Of a DNA stretch of 64,000 bases, positions 34,659 to 44,204 are shown one piece after another. The stretch spans positions 868,001 to 932,000 of the forward strand of contig NZ_CP113939.1 in assembly GCF_029392315.1 (NCBI RefSeq). The letters run 5' to 3'. Source of the stretch: Bifidobacterium sp. ESL0690. Its GTDB lineage: Bacteria; Actinomycetota; Actinomycetes; Actinomycetales; Bifidobacteriaceae. The first letter of the stretch is position 1; every line of letters starts with the position of its first letter. Below the pieces are notes generated by a model. The model was not told where the DNA came from and ran no database searches. It saw only the letters and a program-made list of their open reading frames with translations. Both the position numbers and the translations under genes were made by a program.

Positions 34659-37445
34659 CTATCGTTCTTTGCTTTTCATCTCTGCTACAGGATGTAGCAA
34701 AGGCTGGGACGTGGTCGAGTTGTCGTCACTACCGCCGGTTTCACGCAGCACGCGCAACAGTTCCCGCATGTGCGCTAAGGCTGCACGCCCCTGTTCTCCG
34801 ATGTCGCGGAAAGCCGAAGTAATGGCTTCTGGGGAAGTGACTACACCGGCAGCCGCGTCGTCGTCGAGCATGGCAAGTCCCGCGTCCGCTTTTGCAATGA
34901 CACCGGCCAAGGTTTCGCTGACTTCGCCACGAATCTGCGCGCCGATTCGTTCGCGTTCGTTGTTGGCCGCCAAGACCTGCTTTTTGGCGCTTTCCGCTTC
35001 CAACGCTTCGTGCCGGGCCTGAAGCACCATCGCGTTCGTGCCGCTCGCCCTCACCCACAGTGCCGCTCCGATCGCCACGGCGCATATCGCCAGCGAAAGG
35101 AACAGCAGGCCGGCGAGATCACGAGGGTAGGCGCCCTGTGCAGCTTGTATTCCCGAGTGCCGCTGTCGGTTCATCGCCCAATCCGCGAGCGTCGGATAGC
35201 CCGCGAATGAGCCGTTGAACCGCAAACTGAACAACACGCAACCGATCAGTGCGGCAAGCGTAGCCCAGCGACGTGAATGGCCTTTTCCGTAGAGACACAC
35301 CGAATACAGCGATATCGGCGCGGAGAACACGGCCAACGGTATCTCCGGCACGAAGCACAGCGCGAAAGCCGCCGTAACCGCCATGGCCGCCGCGCTCGAT
35401 CTCGGAAAACGGCGGCGAAACACAAGAGCGGCAAACACCACAAGGCTGATGACGGTGGTCGTGACTTTCGTGACAAACGTGGATGCGTGCACGATGGTGC
35501 TGAACGTCATGGTGCGTGTGCTGTCGTTGTAGCGGAAGGTCACCGTGCTCCACGGGAAAATGATAGTCATCAAAACCAAAGCGATGATGGCGTCGGCCAG
35601 TAAGTAATGCTGTGCAAAGAAGCCGGATACGCGTTCTGCCCAGTTGAGTTCAGCGGAAGCTTGCTTGGCTTGCTGTTTCGTTGCGGAGCTGTCGGTGTTG
35701 GCGAAGAGATTTGCGAAGAGGGGATGATGCTGTGCCTTTATGCCATTTGGCTCGATCCGCCCGCCTGCGTCGGTTGCCGAAATCCCATCGGGTTTGGCAA
35801 GGTTATTGGCAGATTCCGTATCGTTGGTTTGGTGATTGGTCGATTGCGTATTGGCCGATTCGTAATTTTCGGCTTTGAAATTGTCGGCTTTGCGATTGCT
35901 CGGTTGTTTACTGACAAATTGGTAATCGAAAGATTTCCTATCAATGGATTCAGTATTATCAGCCTCGCCGTCGGCGATTTTTCCATTGATTTGTGATGAG
36001 AGCGCTGGCTGGAGCGGATGCTTTGCCTGTGACGGCGATGTTGCCTGAATCGGAGCTTTAATCTGTGATGACGATTCTACGGCGGGTAGTGCGTTCACCT
36101 TGGCATTCGGCTCCACCGGTTCCGGTGATTCTGTCGGTTTAGTTGCCCTTTCAAACGGCACCGTTACGTCGACTTCGAAACCACCGTTGACCCGAGGCCC
36201 GGCGGCAACCGTACCGCCCACGGCCTCGATACGTTCTCGCATGCCGGTGATTCCGTAGCCGGGGCGATGCCCGTCAAGCGTTGCAGCAGCTCCGTTGCCG
36301 TCGTCGCGCACCACCAAACGCAGCCCGTTCTCGTTCCAGGTCTCCTCAACCTCAACGGTAACGCCGTCACCAGCGTATTTGCGAGCATTGGTAAGTGCTT
36401 CCTGCACTGCGTGGTAAAGCGCGGATTGTGCTTTGTCGCTCAAACGTTCCGGCTGGGGCTGGGCATCTCCTCCGATGACATGTATCACTTTTCCTTTAGT
36501 GGCATGGGCGGTTTCGTCGGCTTGAGCAACGAGCCCTGCGATATCGTCGTAACCAGCATGCGAAGCGCCGCCGAACGTGCTCAAGAGCCCGTCCATATCG
36601 TGTTGTGCGCGTTTGGATTCGTGACGAATGGTTTCCATGATTTCGCGTGCTTTGCCGGGGTCGTTGGCACCGGCGTAGCGTCCGCCGTCGGACTGGACGA
36701 TGATGGTGGAAAGCGTGTGGGCCACGACGTCGTGCATGTCGCGGGCGATGCGCGCGCGTTCGGCGGTACGCGCGATGTCGAGATCTTCCTGTTCGCGATC
36801 CGCCAGTGCCTCATTGCGTTCCCGCAGCAGGGACGCGGTGGCCAGCCTCATTCGTGAACGATACCCTAAGAAACACGCGGCGGCGAGCGCGGTGATGATG
36901 CAGACGAGCAGGAAAAGTGCGGTCGCGGCGAGGTTCCTTCCGCAGGTTGCGCTCATTGTGGAAGTGTAAACGGTTCGGCAGGAATCATAGACCGAGCTTG
37001 CCGTGTCTCCGGCATAGCCGGGATTGTGCAGCGGTCCGACTTCCGTTCCCCATGTGATAATCGGCGCCGCGGCAATGCCGATGATGAATGCCATGATGAT
37101 AAAGGCCTTGCTGCGTGCGGGGTTTCCGTAGGCGATGACCGAAAAGAGCATTACCAGCGCAAGCAGGTCGCCGAAGACGTAACTTGGGCCGACAACCAGT
37201 TGCAGGACCGTGAGAGCGGCGAAAGCGAGTGCCGCGCCCTGCGGATGGCTGCGGCGGAAGATGACGGGAACGATGAGCGCGCACGACCATGCAATCTGCC
37301 AGCCTGCGCTATAGCCGATCCACAGTCCGCCCTCGTTGCTGGACGTGCTGACGCAGGCGAAGAGCAGCGCCACCAGTACCGGCAGGAAGCTCCCGACCAC
37401 TGGGTCGCGCGTCAGCCATCTGCCGAATCGCCGTATCTTGCTCAT
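34659..37445 (-). CDS. Fused double histidine kinase: active HisKA_3 kinase plus degenerate second kinase
   Basis: A 928-residue protein; such kinases usually have 380-450. Residues 1-200 hold about five membrane helices. The HisKA_3 motif IARDMHDVVAHTLS has the phosphoacceptor His238. The ATPase domain follows, with the N-box QEALTNARKYAGDG, VRDDGNGA and GYGITGMRERI. About 440-600 is a polar linker of short Ala/Asn/Ser/Thr/Gln repeats. From about 610 a second set of helices is followed by RERIGAQIRGEVSETLAGVI, the same kind of dimerisation helix with the histidine position replaced, and no ATPase domain. The second half may be a sensor or a pseudokinase. The gene precedes the regulator. Confidence 0.9.
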   Translation of the reverse strand: MSKIRRFGRWLTRDPVVGSFLPVLVALLFACVSTSSNEGGLWIGYSAGWQIAWSCALIVPVIFRRSHPQGAALAFAALTVLQLVVGPSYVFGDLLALVMLFSVIAYGNPARSKAFIIMAFIIGIAAAPIITWGTEVGPLHNPGYAGDTASSVYDSCRTVYTSTMSATCGRNLAATALFLLVCIITALAAACFLGYRSRMRLATASLLRERNEALADREQEDLDIARTAERARIARDMHDVVAHTLSTIIVQSDGGRYAGANDPGKAREIMETIRHESKRAQHDMDGLLSTFGGASHAGYDDIAGLVAQADETAHATKGKVIHVIGGDAQPQPERLSDKAQSALYHAVQEALTNARKYAGDGVTVEVEETWNENGLRLVVRDDGNGAAATLDGHRPGYGITGMRERIEAVGGTVAAGPRVNGGFEVDVTVPFERATKPTESPEPVEPNAKVNALPAVESSSQIKAPIQATSPSQAKHPLQPALSSQINGKIADGEADNTESIDRKSFDYQFVSKQPSNRKADNFKAENYESANTQSTNHQTNDTESANNLAKPDGISATDAGGRIEPNGIKAQHHPLFANLFANTDSSATKQQAKQASAELNWAERVSGFFAQHYLLADAIIALVLMTIIFPWSTVTFRYNDSTRTMTFSTIVHASTFVTKVTTTVISLVVFAALVFRRRFPRSSAAAMAVTAAFALCFVPEIPLAVFSAPISLYSVCLYGKGHSRRWATLAALIGCVLFSLRFNGSFAGYPTLADWAMNRQRHSGIQAAQGAYPRDLAGLLFLSLAICAVAIGAALWVRASGTNAMVLQARHEALEAESAKKQVLAANNERERIGAQIRGEVSETLAGVIAKADAGLAMLDDDAAAGVVTSPEAITSAFRDIGEQGRAALAHMRELLRVLRETGGSDDNSTTSQPLLHPVAEMKSKER

Positions 37446-37763
37446 AATGCAAGACTATCGCAGGATGGCCGTCTCCGGTATCGTGCTCAGGAATGACGTT
37501 TTGTGTCGATGTGGGAAAATTGAGGTTGGCACATTTTGCGTATTTTGGAACACTGAAAAGCTTGGAAAATCAATGAATTGAGCTTTTCGTTCGACCTCGA
37601 TGGGGGTATTCTATTTTGCTGAATGCAGATTATGTATAATAACAGAAATATGTATTTCACCATGTGACATTTTTTAGTCGAATAATGGATGTTTGACCGG
37701 GCAATGCACAGCGGTTGTTATACAGTGAATCCATTGGATTGCCAAAGTTATCAAGGGGGAAGT
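37446..37763 (+). promoter_or_regulatory. Promoter region of the prolyl-aminopeptidase-like gene
   Basis: TATAAT (37635-37640) is a consensus -10 in an AT-rich stretch; the -35 is weak (TATTTT). Transcription would start near 37647, giving a leader of about 117 bases. AAGGGGGA precedes the ATG. The minus-strand side carries the promoter of the double kinase. No gene is seen in these 318 bases. Confidence 0.5.
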
Positions 37764-39119
37764 ATGACTTTACTGGCAAAATATTATGTACCTGGATTGG
37801 CCGTGGAAGACCATTCCATCAAAGTGCCGCTCGATTGGCGTTTTAACCAGCCTGGCAAAGGATTTTCGGGGGAATCGCTGAGCCTGTTTTATCGTGTCGT
37901 CACTGCGCCCGAGCACGTCCACGACGACCTGCCGCTGCTGATTTTCCTGCAGGGCGGTCCTGGCGGCGCCGGCCCGCGTCCGTTGAACCCGTCGAGCGAC
38001 GGCTGGATCGCCGAGGCCGTCAAGCATTTCCGCGTCATTCTGCCCGACCAGCGGGGCACCGGGCGTTCCTCATGCGTCGATTCGAATGTGATGCGGCGTA
38101 TCGACGGCGCACGTGCTCAGGCGGAATACCTCAAGTGCTTTCTCGCGGGCTCGATTGTTCGCGATTTCGAGCACCTGCGTCGCACGGAGTTCGGCGGCAG
38201 AAAATGGGTCACGCTGGGGCAGAGCTATGGCGGATTCCTGACGCTGGCCTATCTTTCGTCATATTCGGAAGGTGCCATCGCAAGTTTCACGATGGGTGGC
38301 ATTCCGCACGTCCCCGCCAGCGCCCGCGAGGTGTATGAACATACGTTCCCGAGGATGGCGCAGAAAACACGTCTGTATTACAAGCGTTACCCGCAGGATA
38401 TCGAACGCGTCGCGGCCGTGGCCGACCATATCGGCGCTAGCAAAAGGAAGTCCCCGGTCACCTTGCCCAATGGCGACCTGCTGACCGTCGAGCGTCTGCA
38501 GACCTTGGGCAGCGACTTCGGCATGCAGCCAAGCCCGGAACGCCTGCACTGGCTGATGGACATCGCGTTCGCCAAGGGGGACGGTTCCGAAAACAGGAAA
38601 GCGCCGCTTTCCGACCAATTCCTCGAGTCGGTGATGGAAGCCACGTCGTCTACGCCGCTTTATTGGCCGCTGCAGGAGTTCATTTACGCCGACGGCGAGC
38701 TTGACGAACCCATCGGCTGGGCCGCGCAGCAGGTGCGAGACGAGCATCCGGAATTCGACGTTTACCGTCGCCCGCTGCTTTTCACCGGCGAGGCGATGTT
38801 CCCGTGGATGTTCGAGCAGGAACGTGCCCTGCGTCCGTTCAAGCCGGCGGTCGAGGAGATGATGGGTGACACCCAGTTCGGCAAGATCTACGACACCAAC
38901 CAGCTCAAACGCAACGAGGTTCCGCTTCAGGCCGCGGTCTATTTCGACGACATGTACGTCGATTCCGGCATGCAGCTCGACACGCTTTCCCGCGTGGGCA
39001 ATTCGCACGCGTGGGTCACCAACGAGTACCAGCACGACGGCATCCACCACGGAGGGGCGGTTTTTGACCATCTTTACCGTGAGGCCCTCGATCGAGGGGA
39101 CTTGGAAGGTCTGTTTTAG
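37764..39119 (+). CDS. Alpha/beta hydrolase, prolyl aminopeptidase (S33) family
   Basis: A 451-residue enzyme from ATG 37764. The oxyanion-hole motif FLQGGPGGAGPRP, VILPDQRGTGRSS and the nucleophile elbow GQSYGG identify the S33 family, which removes N-terminal proline or related residues from peptides. The C-terminal domain ends with SRVGNSHAWVTNEYQHDG, which holds the catalytic histidine. No signal peptide, so cytoplasmic. It is monocistronic, with a strong terminator after the stop. Substrate preference cannot be read from the sequence. Confidence 0.9.
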   Translation: MTLLAKYYVPGLAVEDHSIKVPLDWRFNQPGKGFSGESLSLFYRVVTAPEHVHDDLPLLIFLQGGPGGAGPRPLNPSSDGWIAEAVKHFRVILPDQRGTGRSSCVDSNVMRRIDGARAQAEYLKCFLAGSIVRDFEHLRRTEFGGRKWVTLGQSYGGFLTLAYLSSYSEGAIASFTMGGIPHVPASAREVYEHTFPRMAQKTRLYYKRYPQDIERVAAVADHIGASKRKSPVTLPNGDLLTVERLQTLGSDFGMQPSPERLHWLMDIAFAKGDGSENRKAPLSDQFLESVMEATSSTPLYWPLQEFIYADGELDEPIGWAAQQVRDEHPEFDVYRRPLLFTGEAMFPWMFEQERALRPFKPAVEEMMGDTQFGKIYDTNQLKRNEVPLQAAVYFDDMYVDSGMQLDTLSRVGNSHAWVTNEYQHDGIHHGGAVFDHLYREALDRGDLEGLF

Positions 39120-39144
39120 ACCCGCGTTTCGTGTCGCGTGCATA

Positions 39145-39230
39145 GACAATAAATATCAGGTCAGGGATTGCGACGGATGAAGAATCGAGCGTAAACCCGG
39201 ATTCGACTTGTCGCAATCCCTGTTATTGTT
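39145..39230 (+). terminator. Terminator after the S33 peptidase gene
   Basis: A 13-bp perfect stem (39162-39174 with 39210-39222) around a 35-base loop, extended outward by ACAATAA/TTATTGT. It lies 26 bases after the stop and ends in a T-rich tail. Confidence 0.75.
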
Positions 39231-39341
39231 TATTGCTGATTATGTGATGACGTCGGTGCCGTGAAAGTGCGTTGCTACCATACGATGGTTTAAGATTGAG
39301 AAAGTATCATTTTCTATTATTTCGTTGACAAGGAGCTTCTC

Positions 39342-40139
39342 ATGGCACAGGACGTGACGGTCGGATTCATCGGTTTCGGCAACATGGCGCAAGGCATCGC
39401 CAAAGGTCTGGTCAACGGGGGAGTGATCAGCGGCTCGCAGATTGTCGCCAATTCAGGCCATTTTGACAAGGCGCAAGCCGCCGCCGCGACTATCGGCGCC
39501 AAGGCCGTGCACAGCGCGACCGAAACCGTGGCCGCAGCCGATATCGTGGTCGTCGCCGTGAAGCCGAACCAGATTGAAACCGCGCTCGCCGACGTGCTGG
39601 ACGATCTCAAAACCGATGACAAATTCATCGTTTCCATCGCCGCTGGCCGCAACCTCGATTACTTTGAGGAGCTGCTCGGTGACGGTGCGCACGTGCAGTG
39701 CGTCATTCCCAACACGCCCATCGAGGTCGGCCAAGGCATCCTCGTCACCGAAAACGCCAACACACTGAGCGATTCCCAGCGCGAAACCTTCGAAGCGCTG
39801 TTCTCGCCGATTGCGCTGATCGAGCGCGTCGACACGCCGCTTATGGACATCGGCTCGTCCGTAGCCGGCTGCGCACCCGCGTTCACCGCGATGTATATCG
39901 AGGCGCTCGCGGATGCCGGCGTCAAGTATGGCTTGAAGCGTGAGACCGCCTACCGTCTGGCCGCCAAAATGACCGAAGGCGTCGGCGCGCTCTACATGGC
40001 CACCGGCACCAACCCCGGCGCGATGAAAGACGCGGTCTGTTCGCCCGGCGGCGCCACCATCAAAGGCGTCACCGAGCTCGAAAAACAAGGTTTCCGCGGC
40101 GCGGTGATTTCCGGGGTGGATGCGATTCAGAACGGCTGA
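39342..40139 (+). CDS. proC: Pyrroline-5-carboxylate reductase
   Basis: A 265-residue NADPH-dependent enzyme that reduces pyrroline-5-carboxylate to proline, the last step of proline synthesis. The N-terminal Rossmann motif VGFIGFGNMAQGIAKGL and the C-terminal dimerisation domain with GSSVAGCAPAFTAMYIEALA and TNPGAMKDAVCSPGGATI (the P5CR signature) are clear. The length is standard. Peptidase E follows after 27 bases and is probably cotranscribed. Confidence 0.96.
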   Translation: MAQDVTVGFIGFGNMAQGIAKGLVNGGVISGSQIVANSGHFDKAQAAAATIGAKAVHSATETVAAADIVVVAVKPNQIETALADVLDDLKTDDKFIVSIAAGRNLDYFEELLGDGAHVQCVIPNTPIEVGQGILVTENANTLSDSQRETFEALFSPIALIERVDTPLMDIGSSVAGCAPAFTAMYIEALADAGVKYGLKRETAYRLAAKMTEGVGALYMATGTNPGAMKDAVCSPGGATIKGVTELEKQGFRGAVISGVDAIQNG

Positions 40140-40166
40140 ACAAGTGGGAATCGAGGGAGAGCTGAT

Positions 40167-40820
40167 ATGGGCAAGGTGATTCTGGCATCAAGTCCGTTCC
40201 CTGCTCTGCGTTCGTTGCTCGGCACGCTGCCGAAACGTAACGCGTTTCATTCCGCCTTGCGCATTGCCTATATTCCTACGGCGGATAAGAAGGAAGTCGC
40301 TCGTTACATTCGACCTGCGGTCCGTTGGGCGCTGCGAGCGGCCGGGTTCCGCGTACATCAGCTTGATGTCGCGCAGGCGAGTGCTGCGGAAATTCGTTAT
40401 ATTTTATCGACTTGTGACATCATCTGGATAGGCGGTGGCAACAGCTTCTTTCTGTTGCACGCGCTGAGGCGTTCGGGCGCCGCCGACCTTATCGTCGAAC
40501 AGGTCGCGGCAGGCAAGACCTACGTAGGGGTTTCCGCCGGAGCTGTGGTCGCAGGACCGGATATCGACTACATCGGCAAAATGGACGAGCGTGGTGCCGC
40601 GCCGCCGCTTCGGGACGCTACCGGCCTCAATCTGGTCGATTTTCGGGTGGTTCCGCACCTCGACAACCCCGGTATGGGCCGTGCCGCCCGCGCCATCGCC
40701 GCCGCCGAGCGCGAGGAAGGCCATCTCATCCACCTATTGGGCGACGCCTGCACGCTCGTGATCAAAGGCGGCAACGTTCGCACCCATTTTCATCATCTGT
40801 TGCACCATCATTCTTTATGA
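40167..40820 (+). CDS. Peptidase E-like serine dipeptidase (S51 family)
   Basis: A 217-residue cytoplasmic protein of the class-I glutamine amidotransferase-like fold. WIGGGNSFFLLHALR and the nucleophile motif YVGVSAGAVVAGPDI (Ser in the strand-turn-helix) are diagnostic of S51, whose best-known member cleaves Asp-X dipeptides. It lies 27 bases after proC with no promoter between. Function in peptide turnover is inferred from the family. Confidence 0.88.
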   Translation: MGKVILASSPFPALRSLLGTLPKRNAFHSALRIAYIPTADKKEVARYIRPAVRWALRAAGFRVHQLDVAQASAAEIRYILSTCDIIWIGGGNSFFLLHALRRSGAADLIVEQVAAGKTYVGVSAGAVVAGPDIDYIGKMDERGAAPPLRDATGLNLVDFRVVPHLDNPGMGRAARAIAAAEREEGHLIHLLGDACTLVIKGGNVRTHFHHLLHHHSL

Positions 40821-40840
40821 ATCTTCGAGCTCATCATCTG

Positions 40841-41005
40841 GGATTGGCATTATTGAGATTGCCGTTAATTCGAGTTTTTCGGTATCGGGTATTGCCGGTA
40901 TTGGGGATTGGCATTATCGAGAATTGCCGTTAATTCGGGATTTTCAGTATCGGGTATTGCCAGTATTGGGAATTTGCATTACCAAGAATTGCTATTATCC
41001 GGGCT
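40841..41005. repeat. Tandem repeat, 64-base unit, about 2.5 copies
   Basis: Units begin GGATTGGCATTAT at 40841 and 40905 and, degenerate, at 40969. Each contains TTGCCGTTAATTCG and TATCGGGTATTGCC. The first two are about 90 percent alike by eye. It fills most of the 317-base gap between peptidase E and the phosphodiesterase gene, where no other feature is visible. Confidence 0.75.
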
Positions 41006-41137
41006 TCCTATCGTCAGGTTTTCCGTCTTTCCACGCTTCGATATTGTTGTCAATCGCAATAATCGCCAAATTTCGCTTTGCCCATATACGATGGATACGG
41101 TATGTCGATATCGTCAAGCGAATGGTAGGAAGCGAAG

Positions 41138-42253
41138 ATGTCAGCAAAATCATCGAAACGACAGGTGACCACAAGCAAACAGGGGAAATCAGTTGCAGAA
41201 TCCAAGTCGGTGGTGCCTCGCGTCTTGCTGGCCGGTGCTGCGCTTGCGGGTGCAGCGCTTTGGGCGTTGGCTCCTCGTTCACGTACGGATCGTGAACGCC
41301 AGAACGTTACAAATATGCCCGATGTCTTCTATGCCCACCGCGGCCTGCACGACGCCGGTTCGGGACTGACGAAGCAATATCAGGGAACTGACGGCGATTA
41401 TATCGAACTTGCGCGTCGCATGGCCCGCAAGGCAGGCTATGGCGCGGGTCCGGAAAACGACGAGCGACCCATCGCCCCAGAAAACTCACTCGCCGCTTTC
41501 GCCGCCGCCTGCGAGGCAGGATACGGCATCGAGCTTGACCTGCAGCTCACCGCCGACAACAAAGTCGTGGTGGTCCATGACCCGGATTTGCTGCGCGTGG
41601 CCGGTTGCCCACAGCGGATTGCCGACCTGACGTACGACGAGCTGCGCCATATTCCGCTCTTCCCGAATCCCAGCGTATACGGGGACGCCAAGGCCGAGGC
41701 GCTTTCGCAGGCGGAGCTGGAAGCGGAGAAAATCATGCCGTTGCCGCAGCAAAGCCAGTACCAGCATGTTCCGCTGTTTTCCGATGTCTTGAAAGTCGTC
41801 GCCGGACGCGTGCCGATGATCGTTGAATACAAGTTCGAGGGCAATGAATGGGGCGCTCGCCAGAAGCTGCTGATGGAAAGCGGCGACGCTTTGCTGCGTG
41901 CCTACGACGGTCCGTATGTGGTGGAGTCCTTCAATCCGTTGGCGATGCGTTGGTATCGCCAGAACCATCCTGAGGTTTTTCGCGGACAACTTGCCCAACC
42001 CAGCGGATTTACCGGCAAATCCATAGAAAATGGGGTGGCATGGTTCGCCGGAAAGCTTGGTTTCAACTGGATTTCGCGCCCGGATTTTATGGCTTATGAC
42101 TGGTCTGGAGGACATTCGTTGCCGCTGCGTCTGGTTCGTGCACTGGGTGCCGTGCCGGTGGCTTGGACCCCACGCAGTGCCGAGGAACTTCAACGCTGCG
42201 GCCGCGATTTTGATTACTTTATCTTTGAATCGTTCGTGCCACAGAAAGACTAA
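41138..42253 (+). CDS. Membrane-anchored glycerophosphodiester phosphodiesterase
   Basis: A 371-residue protein. A short basic/polar head is followed by a hydrophobic segment (VVPRVLLAGAALAGAALWAL, about 25-44) and a GDPD domain: FYAHRGLHDAG (catalytic His), PENSLAAFAAACEAGYGIEL and DNKVVVVHDPDLLRVAG (second His and metal ligands). GDPDs hydrolyse deacylated phospholipids to glycerol 3-phosphate and an alcohol. A helix near the N-terminus suggests anchoring at the membrane. GGAAG precedes the ATG. Confidence 0.9.
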   Translation: MSAKSSKRQVTTSKQGKSVAESKSVVPRVLLAGAALAGAALWALAPRSRTDRERQNVTNMPDVFYAHRGLHDAGSGLTKQYQGTDGDYIELARRMARKAGYGAGPENDERPIAPENSLAAFAAACEAGYGIELDLQLTADNKVVVVHDPDLLRVAGCPQRIADLTYDELRHIPLFPNPSVYGDAKAEALSQAELEAEKIMPLPQQSQYQHVPLFSDVLKVVAGRVPMIVEYKFEGNEWGARQKLLMESGDALLRAYDGPYVVESFNPLAMRWYRQNHPEVFRGQLAQPSGFTGKSIENGVAWFAGKLGFNWISRPDFMAYDWSGGHSLPLRLVRALGAVPVAWTPRSAEELQRCGRDFDYFIFESFVPQKD

Positions 42254-42362
42254 GCTGCTCGCCGATTCGTGATGTTGACCTTGGTTGGCCCGATTAAGCA
42301 CCACGTCGTCGAGGGAATATCGTCTATTTGTAATAATGATTCATAGAATTCATAGAAGAGTA

Positions 42363-42406
42363 CTTTTGGAAAGTCCGACAGTTTGATTTGCCGGACTTTC
42401 CAAAAG
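42363..42406. terminator. Bidirectional terminator (15-bp perfect stem)
   Basis: A perfect 15-bp stem (42363-42377/42392-42406) around a 14-base loop, with CTTTT and AAAAG at the ends so that both strands have a T-rich tail. It lies between the convergent phosphodiesterase and lysine-permease genes. Confidence 0.9.
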
Positions 42407-42440
42407 CACCTAAAACCAATGAACCCAATTTCCGGCTTGT

Positions 42441-44066
42441 CTAAGCCAGCGTTTCCTGGTGTTCCTTGGAAATATCGGAAGGGGAAACGTCCACTTCGTC
42501 CAATGGGATGATGTGGGTGTGGTTCTTGATCTTGTAGCCGAAATAGAGGATGAGCACCAGCGGCAGGCCGATGTAGGTGATGCCGATCTGCTGCCAGTCC
42601 CAATGGACGAACGCGTCGATGTTCTGTCCGCCGATGACGATGATGCACAGGATGAGCGCGAGGATCGGCCCCAGAGGGAAGAGCTTGGCATGATATTTGA
42701 GTTCCGAAAGCTTGTGCCCTTGGCGGATGAAGGCACGGCGGAAACGGAAGTGACTGATGGCGATGCCCACCCAGGCGATAAAACCGGTCAGGCCAGAAGC
42801 GGCGACAAGCCACATATAGATTTTCTCGCCGAAAATGGAGGAACCGAACGTGGCCAGGGAAATCACGGCGGTGACGATCAACGCAGGCATCGGAATGCCG
42901 TGTTTGGTGGTGCTGGCGAAATATTTCGGTGCATAACCTTCTTCGGCCAGCGAGTAGAGCATACGTGTGGACGCATACATTCCGGAATTCGCCGAGGAAA
43001 GCACCGCCGTCAGAACGATGGCGTTCATCAGTGTCGCTGCGAATCCGAGCCCCGCACGGTTGAAAACGAGGGTGAATGGCGACATGGCGATATTTCCGTT
43101 GGCGGCCGAAAGCAGATTCGGGCTGTCGTAGGGAATGATGGCCGCAATGACGAAAATGGAGAGGAAATAGAAGATCAGCAGGCGCCAGAACACGCTGTGG
43201 ATCGCTTTTGGCACTGCATGTTCCGGATCTTCGGATTCCCCGGCCGTCACGCCGACAAGTTCGGTACCTTGGAAAGAGAATCCCGCAATGAGGAAAACGT
43301 TCAGGATTGCGGGGAAGCCCCCGACGAACGGGGCTTTCTTATAGGTGAAGTTGCCGAGCCCTACTGCAGGGTGGAAGAAGATGCCGCAGATCATGCATAG
43401 TCCGATAATGAGGAAGGCGATTACCGTGACGATTTTGATCAATGAAAGCCAGTATTCGGTTTCCCCGAACGCCGAGACCGTCAGCGCGTTGATGAGGAAG
43501 ATGACGGTCAGCACCACAAGGCTCCAGATCCAGCCGGGGGTGTCCGGCAGCCAGTATTGGATGAGCAGTGCGGCGGTGGAGATGTCGACGGCGACGGTGA
43601 TGGCCCAGTTGAACCAATAGTTCCAGCCCATCGCGAAGCCGAGCGCCGGATCGACGTATTTGGCGTTGTAGGTGGCGAAAGAGCCGGAGACCGGTTGGTT
43701 GGTGGCCAGTTCGCCGAGACTGGTCATCAAAAAGTAGACCATGATGCCCATGGCGATATAGGCCACGAGTCCGCCGCCCGGGCCCGCTTTCGAGATGGTG
43801 GAGCCGGAGGTCATGAACAGGCCGGTGCCGATGCAGCCGCCGAGGGCGATCATCGAGATATGGCGGGTTTTAAGGTTGCGCTGCACGCCGTTTGTCTGCT
43901 TGGATTCGTCTTTGCCATCGATGGGCGGAATGGGGTGTACGTCGGCGGTTTTGACATCAGGCGTGTATGGACTGTCCTTTGCCATCGTTCCTGACGGCTG
44001 GCTTGATATCCGTGTCGGTGCCGTTGTGCTGTCCGTGTGTCCGGTATGGCCGGTTCCTGCCGGCAT
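42441..44066 (-). CDS. lysP: Amino-acid permease, lysine-permease type (APC family)
   Basis: A 541-residue permease from the ATG at 44066, which has AAGGA five bases upstream; the open frame extends 48 bases more. After a polar N-terminus of about 70 residues it has twelve membrane segments, starting RHISMIALGGCIGTGLFMTSG (about 85), the unwound first helix typical of amino-acid/GABA/lysine permeases. It imports amino acid with protons. A lysine riboswitch lies just upstream, which supports lysine as substrate. Convergent with the phosphodiesterase gene. Confidence 0.93.
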   Translation of the reverse strand: MPAGTGHTGHTDSTTAPTRISSQPSGTMAKDSPYTPDVKTADVHPIPPIDGKDESKQTNGVQRNLKTRHISMIALGGCIGTGLFMTSGSTISKAGPGGGLVAYIAMGIMVYFLMTSLGELATNQPVSGSFATYNAKYVDPALGFAMGWNYWFNWAITVAVDISTAALLIQYWLPDTPGWIWSLVVLTVIFLINALTVSAFGETEYWLSLIKIVTVIAFLIIGLCMICGIFFHPAVGLGNFTYKKAPFVGGFPAILNVFLIAGFSFQGTELVGVTAGESEDPEHAVPKAIHSVFWRLLIFYFLSIFVIAAIIPYDSPNLLSAANGNIAMSPFTLVFNRAGLGFAATLMNAIVLTAVLSSANSGMYASTRMLYSLAEEGYAPKYFASTTKHGIPMPALIVTAVISLATFGSSIFGEKIYMWLVAASGLTGFIAWVGIAISHFRFRRAFIRQGHKLSELKYHAKLFPLGPILALILCIIVIGGQNIDAFVHWDWQQIGITYIGLPLVLILYFGYKIKNHTHIIPLDEVDVSPSDISKEHQETLA

Positions 44067-44204
44067 GCTGTTCCTTCCGATAGGGAAGAAGCCTACAGAT
44101 GGTGGGATTGCCATTTACGTTTTTGGTCGGATGAGTCATGGGAAAGACCACGCCTCATCGCGAAAAAGCCTCACAAACGATTCCCATCGATAGCGCTCCG
44201 CGGC

